Below, one piece after another: positions 53,660-64,000 of a DNA stretch of 64,000 bases (position 1 is the first letter of the stretch; each line of letters opens with the position of its first letter). The DNA lies in NCBI RefSeq assembly GCF_043641665.1, contig NC_092183.1, positions 24,639,492 to 24,703,491 on the forward strand, read 5' to 3'. Source of the stretch: Enoplosus armatus. Taxonomy: Eukaryota > Chordata > Actinopteri > Centrarchiformes > Enoplosidae. The translations under genes were made by a program, and so were the position numbers. The notes under the pieces are model-generated. The model saw nothing but the letters and a program-made list of their open reading frames with translations, ran no database searches and was not told the DNA's origin.

Positions 53660-55202
53660 TTTAATCTAGAAATTACTAAAACTATCTCTTCATCTAAGCC
53701 ATCAACTTGTCTCTTAGACCCCATCCCAACCTGGCTGCTCAAAGAGGTTTTACCTTTAGTCAGCACTTCTTTACTAGACATGATCAATCTGTCCTTATTA
53801 ACAGGCTACGTACCACAGTCCTTTAAAGTAGCTGTAATTAAACCTCTTCTTAAAAAGACCACTCTTGATCCAGAGGTTTTAGCCAACTATAGACCTATAT
53901 CTAACCTCCCCTTTCTCTCCAAGATTCTTGAGAAAGCAGTCGCCAACCAGCTGTGTGACTTTCTACATGACAATAGGTTGCTTGAGGACTTTCAGTCAGG
54001 TTTCAGAGCTCATCATAGCATCATAGCTCATCATAGCACTGGTGAAAGTTACAAATGACCTTCTCACTGCATCAGACAAAGGACTTGTCTCTATACTTGC
54101 TTTGTTAGATCTTAGTGCTGCATTCGACACCATTGACCATCATATCCTATTACAGAGACTGGAACATTTAATTGGCATCAAAGGAACCGCACTAAGCTGG
54201 TTTAAGTCGTATTTATCAGATCGATCTCAGTTTGTACATGTTAACGATGAATCCTCCATGTACGCCAAAGTCAGTCATGGAGTTCCACAAGGTTCTGTGC
54301 TTGGACCAATACTATTCACCTTATATATGCTTCCTTTAGGGGATATTATTAGAAAACACTCCATACATTTTCATTGCTATGCAGATGATACCCAGCTATA
54401 TTTATCGATCAAGCCAGAAGAACCTCATCAGTTAGCCAAGCTTCAAGCATGCCTTAAGGACATAAAGACCTGGATGACCTGTAATTATCTGATGTTGAAC
54501 TCAGACAAGACAGAAGTTATTGTTCTTGGCCCTGAACACCTCAGAAATACAGTATCTAAGGATATTGTTACCCTAGATGGCATTGCCCTGGCCTCCAGCG
54601 CCACCGTGAGGAATCTCGGAGTTGTCTTTGATCAGGACATGTCCTTTAACTCCCACGTAAAACAAACTTCACGGACTGCCTTCTTTCACCTCCGTAACAT
54701 TGCAAAAATCAGGAAGATCCTGTCTCAAACAGATGCAGAAAAATTAGTCCATGCATTTGTCACGTCTAGGCTGGATTATTGCAATTCCTTATTATCAGGC
54801 TGTCCCAATAAGTCCCTGAGGACTCTCCAGCTGATCCAGAATGCTGCAGCACGTGTACTGACAGGAACCAGGAAAAGAGATCATATTTCTCCTGTATTAG
54901 CTTCTCTGCACTGGCTCCCTGTAAAATCTAGAATAGAGTTTAAACTGCTTCTCCTCACCTACAAAGCTCTTACTGGTCAGGCACCATCATATCTTAAAGA
55001 GCTCATAGTACGCTATTACCCTACTAGAGCACTCCGCTCCCAGAATGCAGGGCTGCTTGTGGTTCCTAGAGTCTCCAAAAACAGAACAGGAGCCAGAGCC
55101 TTCAGCTATCAAGCTCCTCTCCTGTGGAATCAGCTCCCAGTTTGGGTGTCTACTTTTAAGAGTAGGCTTAAAACTTTGCTTTTTGATAACGCTTATAGTT
55201 AA
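53660..55202 (+). pseudogene. L2 reverse transcriptase and C-terminal region, copy 3 (one frameshift)
   Basis: The first frame runs from the truncation point to a stop at 54058 and includes [22 protein letters not shown] and QSGFRAHHS. At 54020-54037 an 18-bp near-copy of neighbouring sequence replaces 11 bp that encode the TETAL region in copies 1 and 2; the net +7 shifts the frame. The second frame runs to 55202 with [35 protein letters not shown] (54378-54389 for YADD), LNSDKTEV, LGVVFDQDMSF, RLDYCNSLLSG and a C-terminal block with ARAFSYQAPLLWNQLP, which is the usual end of L2-type proteins. RT catalytic residues are present but the frame is broken and the endonuclease absent, so it is not autonomous. 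Confidence 0.93.
54020..54037 (+). other. templated filler in L2 copy 3
   Basis: ATCATAGCTCATCATAGC repeats the immediately preceding GCTCATCATAGC (54008-54019) and replaces ACAGAGACGGC (6811-6821 in copy 1). It is a short deletion with a locally copied insertion, private to copy 3. Confidence 0.85.
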
Positions 55203-55570
55203 GGGCTGGCTCAGGCCTGCCTGGACCAGCCCCCTAGTTATGCTGCTATAGGCCTACACTGCTGGGGGACTTCCCATGATGCACTGAGCTTTCCTCCTCT
55301 CCCTCCTCATCTTTGCACATTCATCACAGTCCAATGCATGTTACTAACTTTATTTCTTCCCCGGAGTTTCTTTGTGCTTTGTCGACTCGTAGGTGGCTGT
55401 GGATCGTGGTCCTGGTACGCCTGGGTGCTGCTGCCGCCATGGGCCTGCCTGACTCTCATCTCTACAGTTATTATGTTTAGTCGTAGTTCTGTTACTATTA
55501 AAGCTCCTATTATTAATCTAAGCTAATATTACAGCTACTTCTACTGTTAGTGCTGCCATACATCTTTGCC
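55203..55570 (+). other. L2 3' UTR, copy 3, upstream part
   Basis: Non-coding region after the stop codon, from AAGGGCTGGCTCAGGCCTGC to the microsatellite. It is nearly identical to the same region of copies 1 and 2. The small open frame from 55338 is considered fortuitous. Confidence 0.75.
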
Positions 55571-55602
55571 TACCTGTCTGTCTGTCTATCTGTGTCTCTA
55601 CG

Positions 55603-55652
<50 letters not shown>
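55571..55652 (+). repeat. CTGT/CT microsatellite in L2 3' UTR, copy 3
   Basis: Same locus as in copies 1 and 2 but with a different interruption pattern (the CTAT and CCCTCTC interruptions of copies 1 and 2 are missing) and about 32 bases of pure CT (55621-55652). Confidence 0.92.
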
Positions 55653-55655
<3 letters not shown>

Positions 55656-55689
55656 CCCAACCGGTCAAAGCAGATGACCGCCCACCTAG

Positions 55690-56230
55690 CCCTTTCATGC
55701 ATGAATTATGACAGCCTCAGTCAGGATTTTGACGAAGTGTTTTTATTTCTCTTTAGGCATGAAAAAAAAAATGTAACTTAATTTTTTTCAAATGTTCATT
55801 TCACACAAAGTTCTTCACATGCATGGACAGCATGCGTTTGAGTTTTCAACTGAAGAAATATGTATTTAACACACCAATGAATAAAATGGAAATTTTAACA
55901 ATTGTATTACTCCTTAGTTGTTACTTGATGTTACCAAATTTTATTTACTATTTATTATAAATTATAAATTTATTTAGGGTCTCCTACTATAGAAGGATTG
56001 GCAAGGTATTCCTGAGCTGCTCAGCGTTTCTGGCCTTCCGTTGGCCATCTTGGTTTTGAGACATTTGTGTTGCGCTTACAATGGCTGGCCAGTGGGTGGC
56101 AGTGTATGGGATGACGCACTAGCGTCCACTGTGGTGGTTGATGTGCAACTACACCATTAAAACCCATGCATATACAAGAAAACAGCTTTTGAATAGCTGT
56201 CCACTGTAGTGACCACTATGCGTGAAAGGG
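55690..56230 (+). mobile_element. 541-bp MITE-like DNA transposon (copy in L2 copy 3)
   Basis: Same element at the same nucleotide as in copy 2 (CTAG at 55686-55689 and 56231-56234) and the same 541-bp length. One internal difference noted: AAAATGTAACTT here against AAAATTTAACTT. Identical site and near-identical sequence mean the two are one insertion copied by duplication or gene conversion. No coding capacity is seen. Confidence 0.85.
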
Positions 56231-56431
56231 CTAGAGTCTGGTTCTGCTCGAGTTTTCTGCCTCTTAAAAGGAAGTCGCCAAAGTGCTTGCTCATGGTGGG
56301 AACTGTTGGGTCTCTGTAATAACATTATAAAGAGTCGGTCTAGACCTGCTCTATTTTGTAAAGTGTCATGAGATGACTTTTGTTGTGATTTGGCACTAAA
56401 TAAAAAAAATTGAATTGAAATTGAATTGAAT
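56231..56431 (+). other. L2 3' terminal region and TTGAA-type tail, copy 3
   Basis: Same as in copy 2, including the 16-bp deletion (56275/56276), but with a shorter TTGAA-type tail and GCACTAAATAAA in place of GCACTATATAAA. Confidence 0.85.
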
Positions 56432-57049
56432 CAGAATTCTAGAACAGCATCAGAATTCTAGAATTTTGACAGAATTCTATAATGACCTCAGAATTCTAGA
56501 ATGTCGACAGAATTCGAGAATGAGATAAGAATTCTAGAATGACCTCATAATTCTAGAATGTTGAGAAAATTCTAGAATGATGACAGAATTCTAAAATGAC
56601 CTCAGAATTCTAGAATGTCATCAGAATTCTAGAATTACATCAGAATTCTAGAACAACATCAGAATTCTGGAATGTCGAAAGAATTCTAGAATGTCATCAG
56701 AATTCTAGAACAAAGCCAAAATTCTAGAATGTTGACATAATTCTAGAATGACATCAGAATTCTAGAACAGCATCAGAATTCTAGAATGTTGACAGAATTC
56801 TAGAATGACCTCAGAATTCTAGAATGTCGACAGAATTCTAGAATGACATAAGAATTCTAGAATGACATCAGAATTCTAGAATGACCTCAGAATTCTAGAA
56901 TGTCGACAGAATTCTAGAATGACATAAGAATTCTAGAATGACCTCAGAATTCTAGAATGTTGAGAAAATTCTAGAATGTCGACAGAATTCTAAAATGACC
57001 TCAGAATTCTAGAATGTCATCAGAATTCAAGAATGACATCAGAATTCTA

Positions 57050-58100
57050 GAACAACATCAGAATTCTGGAACAGCGTCAGAATTCTAGAATGTTGACAGA
57101 ATTCTAGAATGACCTCAGAATTCTAGAATGTCGACAGAATTCTAGAATGACATAAGAATTCTAGAATGAACTCAGAATTCTAGAATGTTGACAGAATTCT
57201 AGAATGACCTCAGAATTCTAGAATGTCATCAGAATTCTAGAATGACCTCAGAATTCTGGAATGTCGATAGAAATCTGGAATGTCGATAGAATCCTAGAAT
57301 GACATCAGAATTGTAGAATGTTGACAGAATTCTAGAATGTCGACAGAATTCTAGAATGACATCAGAATTCTAGAACAGCGTCAGAATTCTAGAATGTTGA
57401 CAGAATTCTAGAATGACCTCAGAATTCTAGAATGTCGACAGAACTCTAGAATGACATCAGAGTTGTAGAATGTTGACAGAATTGTAGAACAGCGTCATAA
57501 TTCTAGAATGTTGACAGATATCTAGAATGACATCAGAGTGTAGAACAGAGTCAGAATTCTAGGACAGCGTTAGAATCCTAAAACAGCGTCAGAATTCTAG
57601 AATGACCTCAGAATTCTAGAATGTCATTAGAATTCTAAAATGACATCAGAATTCTAGAATGTCATCAGAATTCCAGTATGACATAAGAATTCTAGAATGA
57701 CCTCAGAATTCTAGAATGTGGAAAGAATTCTAAAATGACCTCAGAATTCTAGAATATCATCAGAATTCTAGAACGACATCAGAATTCGGGAATGTCGAAA
57801 GAATTCTAGAATGACATCAGAATTCTGTAACAAAGTCAAAATTCTAGAATGTCAACATAATTCTAGAATGACATCAGAATTCTAGAACAGCGTCAGAATT
57901 CTAGAATGTTGACAGAATTCTAGAATGACCTCAGAATTCTAGAATGTCATCAGAATTCTAGAATGACATAAGAATTCTAGAATGACCTCGGAATTCTAGA
58001 ATGTTGACAAAATTCTAGAATGTCGACAGAATTCTAAAATGACCTCAGAATTCCAGAATGTCATCAGAACTCTAGAATGACCTCAGAATTCTAGAATGTC
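57050..58100 (+). repeat. 1-kb dispersed duplicate, right copy
   Basis: Partner of 29170-30200. Landmarks GATATC (57517) and CAGAACTCTAG (58065) show a one-monomer length difference between the copies. Confidence 0.75.
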
Positions 58101-60160
58101 ATCAGAATTCTGGAATGTCGATAGAATTCTGGAATGTCGACAGAATTCTAGAATGACATCAGAGTTGTAGAATGTTGACAGAATTGTAGAACAGCGTCAT
58201 AATTCTAGAATGTTGACAGATATCTGGAATGACATCAGAGTGTAGAACAGAGTCAGAATCCTAGAATGACATCCGAATTCTAGGACAGCGTTAGAATCCT
58301 AAAACAGCGTCAGAATTCTAGAATGACCTCAGAATTCTAGAACAAAATCAGAATTCTGGAATGTCGATAGAATTCTAAAATGACCTCAGAATTCTAGAAT
58401 GTCATCAGAATTCTAGAATGACCTCAGAATTCTAGAACAACGTCAGAATTCTGGAATGTCGTAAGAATTCTAGAATGACATCAGAATTCTAGAACAAAGC
58501 CAAAATTCTAGAATGTCATCAGAATTCTAGAATGACATCAGAATTCTAGAAAAGCGTCAGAATTCTAGAACGTTGACAGAATTCTAGAATGACCTCAGAA
58601 TTCTAGAATGTCATCAGAATTCTAGGATGATATGAGAATTCTAGAACAAAGCCAAAATTCTAGAATGTCGAAAGAATTCTAGAATGACATCAGAATTCTG
58701 GAACAAAGTCAAAATTCTAGAATGTCAACATAATTCTAAAATGACCTCAGAATTCTAGAATGTCATCAGAATTCTAGAATGACAATGACAGATTTCTAGA
58801 ATGACCTCAGAATTCTAGAATGTCATCAGAATTCTAGAACAACATCGGAATTCTGGAATGTCGATAGAATTCTAAAATGACCTCAGAATTCTAGAATGTC
58901 ATCAGAATTATAGAATAACCTCAGAATTCGAGAACAACATCAGAATTCTGGAATGTCGTAAGAATTCTAGAATGACATCAGAATTCTAGAACAAAGCCAA
59001 AATTCTAGAATGTCATCAGAATTCTAGAATGACATCAGAATTCTAGAACAGCGTCAGAATTCTAGAATGTTGACAGAATTCTAGAATGACCTCAGAATTC
59101 TAGAATGTTGAGAAAATTCTAGAATGTCGACATAATTCTGGAATGACGTCAGAATTCTGTAATGTCGACAGAATTCTAAAATGACCTCAGAATTCTAGAA
59201 TTTCATCAGAATTCTAGAATGACATCAGAATTCTAGAATGACCCCAGGATTCTAGAACAACATCAGAATTCTGGAATGTCGATAGAATTCTGGATATTCG
59301 ATAAAATTCTAGAATGACATCAGAATTCTAGAACAGCGTCAGAATTCTAGAATGTTGACAAAATTCTAGAATGTCGACAGAATTCTAAAATGACCTCAGA
59401 ATTCCAGAATGTCATCAGAATTCTAGAATGACCTCAGAATTCTAGAACAAAATCAGAATTCTGGAATGTCGATAGAATTCTAAAATGACCTCAGAATTCT
59501 AGAATGTCATCAGAATTATAGAATGACCTCAGAATTCGAGAACAACATCAGAATTCTGGAATGTCGTAAGAATTCTAGAATGACATCAGAATTCTAGAAC
59601 AAAGCCAAAATTCTAGAATGTCATCAGAATTCTAGAATGACATCAGAATTCTAGAACAGCGTCAGAATTCTAGAATGTTGACAGAATTCTAGAATGACCT
59701 CAGAATTCTAGAATGTCATCAGAATTCTAGAATGACATCAGAATTCTAGAACAGCGTTAGAATTCTAGAATGTTGACAGAATTCTAGAATGACCTCAGAA
59801 TTCTAGAATGTCATCAGAATTCTAGGATGACATGAGAATTCTAGAATGACCTCAGAATTCTACAATGTTGAGAAAATTCTAGAATGTCGACATAATTCTA
59901 GAATGACATCAGAATTCTAGAATGTCATCAGAATTCTAGAACAACATCAGAATTCTGGAATGTCGATAGAATTCTGGAATTTCGATAAAATTCTAGGATG
60001 ACATCAGAATTGTAGAATGTTGACAGAATTGTAGAATGTTATCAGAATTCTAGAATGTCGACAGAATCCTAAAATGACCTCAGAATTCTAGAATGTCATC
60101 AGAATTCTAGAATGACCTCAGAATTCTAGAATGTTGAGAAAATTCTAGAATGTCGACAGA

Positions 60161-62740
60161 ATTCTATAATGATATCAGAATTCTAGAACAGCGTCAGAAT
60201 TCTAGAATTTTGACAGAATTCTATAATGACAACAGAATTCTAGAACAGCGTCAGAATTCTAGAATTTTGACAGAATTCTATAATGACCTCAGAATTCCGG
60301 AATGTCGATAGAATTCTAGAATGACCTCAGAATTCTAGAATGTTGCCAGAATTCTAGAATGTCATCAGAATTCTAGAACAACATCAGAATTCTGGAATGT
60401 CGATAGAATTCTGGAATGTCTATAGAATTCTAGAATGACATCAGAATTGTAGAATGTTGACAGAATTCTAGAATGTCATCAGAATTCTAGAATGTCGACA
60501 GAATTCTAAAATGACCTCAGAATTCTAAAATGTCATCAGAATTCTAGAACAACATCAGAATTCTGGAATGTCATCAGAATTCTAGAATGACATCAGAATT
60601 CTAGAACAGCGTCAGAATTCTAGAATGATGACAGAATTCTAGAATGACCTCAGAATTCTAGAATGTCGACAGAATTCTAAAATGACCTCAGATTTCTAGA
60701 ACATCAGAATTCTGGAATGTCGAAAGAATTCTAGAATGTCATCAGAATTCTAGAATGACATAAGAATTCTAGACTGACCTCAGAATTCTAGAATTTTGAC
60801 AAAATTCTACAATGTCGATAGAATTCTAAAATAACCTCAGAATTCCAGAATGTAATCAGAATTCTGGAATGTCGATAGAATTCTAGAATGTCGATAGAAT
60901 TCTAGAATGACATCAGAATTGTAGAATGTTGACAGAATTCTAGAATGTCATCAGAATTCTGGAATGTCTATAGAATTCTGGAATGTCGAAAGAATTCTAG
61001 AATGACATCAGAATTCTAGAATGACCTCAGAATTCTAGAATGTTGAGAAAATTCTAGAATGTCCACAGAATTCTATAATGATATCAGAATTCTCGAACAG
61101 CGTCAGAATTCTAGAATTTTGACAGAATTCTATAATGACAACAGAATTCTAGAACAGCGTCAGAATTCTAGAATTTTGACAGAATTCTATAATGACCTCA
61201 GAATTCCGGAATGTCGATAGAATTCTAGAATGACCTCAGAATTCTAGAATGTTGCCAGAATTCTAGAATGTCATCAGAATTCTAGAACAACATCAGAATT
61301 CTGGAATGTCGATAGAATTCTGGAATGTCTATAGAATTCTAGAATGACATCAGAATTGTAGAATGTTGACAGAATTCTAGAATGTCATCAGAATTCTAGA
61401 ATGTCGACAGAATTCTAAAATGACCTCAGAATTCTAAAATGTCATCAGAATTCTAGAACAACATCAGAATTCTGGAATGTCATCAGAATTCTCGAATGAC
61501 ATCAGAATTCTAGAACAGCGTCAGAATTCTAGAATGATGACAGAATTCTAGAATGACCTCAGAATTCTAGAATGTCGACAGAATTCTAAAATGACCTCAG
61601 ATTTCTAGAACATCAGAATTCTGGAATGTCGAAAGAATTCTAGAATGTCATCAGAATTCTAGAATGACATAAGAATTCTAGAATGACCTCAGAATTCTAG
61701 AATTTTGACAAAATTCTACAATGTCGATAGAATTCTAAAATGACCTCAGAATTCCAGAATGTCATCAGAATTCTGGAATGTCTATAGAATTCTGGAATGT
61801 CGAAAGAATTCTAGAATGACATCAGAATTCTAGAATGACCTCAGAATTCTAGAATGTTGAGAAAATTCTAGAATGTCGACAGAATTCTATAATGATATCA
61901 GAATTCTAGAACAGCGTCAGAATTCTAGAATTTTGACAGAATTCTATAATGACAACAGAATTCTAGAACAGCGTCAGAATTCTAGAATTTTGACAGAATT
62001 CTATAATGACCTCAGAATTCCGGAATGTCGATAGAATTCTAGAATGACCTCAGAATTCTAGAATGTTGCCAGAATTCTAGAATGTCATCAGAATTCTAGA
62101 ACAACATCAGAATTCTGGAATGTCGATAGAATTCTGGAATGTCTATAGAATTCTAGAATGACATCAGAATTGTAGAATGTTGACAGAATTCTAGAATGTC
62201 ATCAGAATTCTAGAATGTCGACAGAATTCTAAAATGACCTCAGAATTCTAAAATGTCTTCAGAATTCTAGAACAACATCAGAATTCTGGAATGTCATCAG
62301 AATTCTAGAATGACATCAGAATTCTAGAACAGCGTCAGAATTCTAGAATGATGACAGAATTCTAGAATGACCTCAGAATTCTAGAATGTCGACAGAATTC
62401 TAAAATGACCTCAGATTTCTAGAACATCAGAATTCTGGAATGTCGAAAGAATTCTAGAATGTCATCAGAATTCTAGAATGACATAAGAATTCTAGAATGA
62501 CCTCAGAATTCTAGAATTTTGACAAAATTCTACAATGTCGATAGAATTCTAAAATAACCTCAGAATTCCAGAATGTCATCAGAATTCTGGAATGTCGATA
62601 GAATTCTAGAATGTCGATAGAATTCTAGAATGACATCAGAATTGTAGAATGTTGACAGAATTCTAGAATGTCATCAGAATTCTGGAATGTCTATAGAATT
62701 CTGGAATGTCGAAAGAATTCTAGAATGACATCAGAATTCT
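60161..62740 (+). repeat. 0.8-0.9-kb higher-order units (three)
   Basis: The landmark ATTCTATAATGATATCAG starts units at 60161, 61070 and 61884 (909 and 814 bp; third to about 62740). Each contains the TGTTGCCAG, TGTCTATAG, TGATGACAG and TTTTGACAAAATTC variants in the same order. The units differ by whole-monomer gains and losses, for example TGTCGATAG monomers present in the first and third but absent from the second. Confidence 0.85.
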
Positions 62741-64000
62741 AGAACAGCGTCAGAATTCTTGAATGTTGACAGAATTCTAGAATGACCTAAGAATTCTAGA
62801 ATGTTGACAAAATTATAGAATGTCATCAGAATTCTGTAATGTCGACAGAATTCTAAAATGACCTCAGAATTCTAGAATTTCATCAGAATTCTAGAATGAC
62901 ATCAGAATTCTAGAATGACCCCAGGATTCTAGAACAACATCAGAATTCTGGAATGTCGTAAGAATTCTAGAATGACATCAGAATTCTAGAACAAAGCCAA
63001 AATTCTAGAATGTCATCAGAATTCTAGAATGACATCAGAATTCTAGAACAGCGTCAGAATTCTAGAATGTCGACAGAATTCTAAAATGACCTCAGAATTC
63101 CAGAATGTCATCAGAATTCTAGAATGACCTCAGAATTCTAGAACAAAATCAGAATTCTGGAACGTCGATAGAATTCTAAAATGACCTCAGAATTCTAGAA
63201 TGACATCAGAATTCTAGAACAACATCAGAATTCTGGAATGTCGATAGAATTCTGGAATTTCGATAAAATTCTAAAATGACATCAGAATTCTAGAATGTCA
63301 TCAGAATTCCAGAATGACATAAGAATTCTAGAATGACCTCAGAATTCTACAATGTGGACAGAATTCTAAAATGACCTCAGAATTCTAGAATGTCATCAGA
63401 ATTCTAGAACAGCGTCAGAATTCTAGAATGTTGACAGAATTCTTGAATGACCTCAGAATTCTAGAATGTCATCAGAATTCTAGAATGACATAAGAATTCT
63501 AGAATGACCTCAGAATTCTAGAATGTTGACAAAATTCTAGAATGTCGACAGAATTCTAAAATGACCTCAGAATTCCAGAATGTCATCAGAATTCTAGAAT
63601 GACCTCAGAATTCCAGAATGTCATCAGAATTCTAGAATGACCTCAGAATTCTAGAACAAAATCAGAATTCTGGAATGTCGATAGAATTCTAAAATGACCT
63701 CAGAATTCTAGAATGTCATCAGAATTCTAGAATGACCTCAGAATTCTAGAACAACATCAGAATTCTGGAATGTCGTAAGAATTCTAGAATGACATCAGAA
63801 ATCTAGAACAAAGCCAAAATTCTAGAATGTCATCAGAATTCTAGAATGACATCAGAATTCTAGAACAGCGTCAGAATTCTAGAATGTTGACAGAATTCTA
63901 GAATGACCTCAGAATTCTAGAATGTCATCAGAATTCTAGGATGACATGAGAATTCGAGAATGACCTCAGAATACTAGAATGTTGACAAAATTCTAGAATG

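Larger units (their letters stand above)
53660..56431 (+). mobile_element. L2-type LINE, copy 3 (5'-truncated, longest copy, with nested MITE)
   Basis: Same 5' truncation point, same 3' tail and same satellite phase at both junctions as copies 1 and 2. It keeps the complete C-terminal coding part that copies 1 and 2 lost and has the intact G run before YADD. It carries its own 18-bp filler for 11-bp replacement at 54020-54037, the MITE at 55690-56230 and the 16-bp deletion at 56275/56276. At 2,772 bp it is still far from full length: the endonuclease and any upstream frame are missing. Confidence 0.93.
56432..64000. repeat. 19-bp satellite array, block D
   Basis: Satellite to the window edge, so the array is larger than the window. 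It holds two divergent EcoRV modules (57517, 58219), the right copy of the 27.9-kb-offset duplicate, a third instance of the ATGACAATGACAG marker (about 58780) and a run of three 0.8-0.9-kb units from 60161. One perfect TGACGTCA is at 59144. No genes are seen. Confidence 0.97.

Noticed and set aside
55045..55251. 68-residue open frame overlapping the end of the L2 coding region
   Set aside because: It is an out-of-frame shadow of the reverse transcriptase C-terminal region.
6451..56431. Active L2 retrotransposon
   Set aside because: All copies are 5'-truncated without an endonuclease and carry frameshifts.
1..64000. Centromere identity of the array
   Set aside because: No CENP-B box was recognised and sequence alone cannot show centromere function; it could equally be pericentromeric, subtelomeric or sex-chromosome heterochromatin.

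Overview
The window is about 89% a single tandem satellite with a basic period of 19 bp (typical monomer GAATTCTAGAATGACATCA, roughly 3,000 monomers). Three copies of one 5'-truncated L2-type (LINE-2) non-LTR retrotransposon interrupt it. No tRNA, rRNA, CRISPR array or host protein-coding gene was recognised. The L2 reverse transcriptase, its 3' UTR and its short tandem (TTGAA)n-like tail are the kind found in ray-finned fish L2/Maui-type elements, so a teleost genome is the most likely source. That assignment is inference from remembered families; no search was run.

Layout: satellite 1-6450; L2 copy 1 6451-8373; satellite 8374-36100; L2 copy 2 36101-38554; satellite 38555-53659; L2 copy 3 53660-56431; satellite 56432-64000. 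Copies 2 and 3 carry the same 541-bp MITE-like DNA transposon (13-bp imperfect terminal inverted repeats, CTAG duplication) in their 3' UTR. The satellite is organised at several scales: the 19-bp monomer (a conserved 11-bp core plus a variable 8-bp tail), higher-order units of about 1.3-1.5 kb, local duplications of 152, 247, 266, 283, 304 and about 800-900 bp, a nearly identical 3,208-bp tandem duplication (40902-47317), and dispersed duplicated blocks 6.8, 27.9, 29.5 and 33.4 kb apart.

The three L2 copies are not independent insertions. They share the same truncation point, 3' end and satellite phase, so one insertion was amplified with the array. All copies are dead: copies 1 and 2 share a 1-bp frameshift just before the YADD motif and a deletion of about 370 bp with filler DNA; copy 3 has a different frameshift from a templated filler but a full C-terminal part. 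Copies 1 and 2 share derived 5' characters, while copies 2 and 3 share derived 3' characters (the MITE and a 16-bp deletion), so copy 2 looks like a recombinant. The window therefore records satellite evolution by unequal exchange and gene conversion, with the embedded transposon as a unique-sequence marker.
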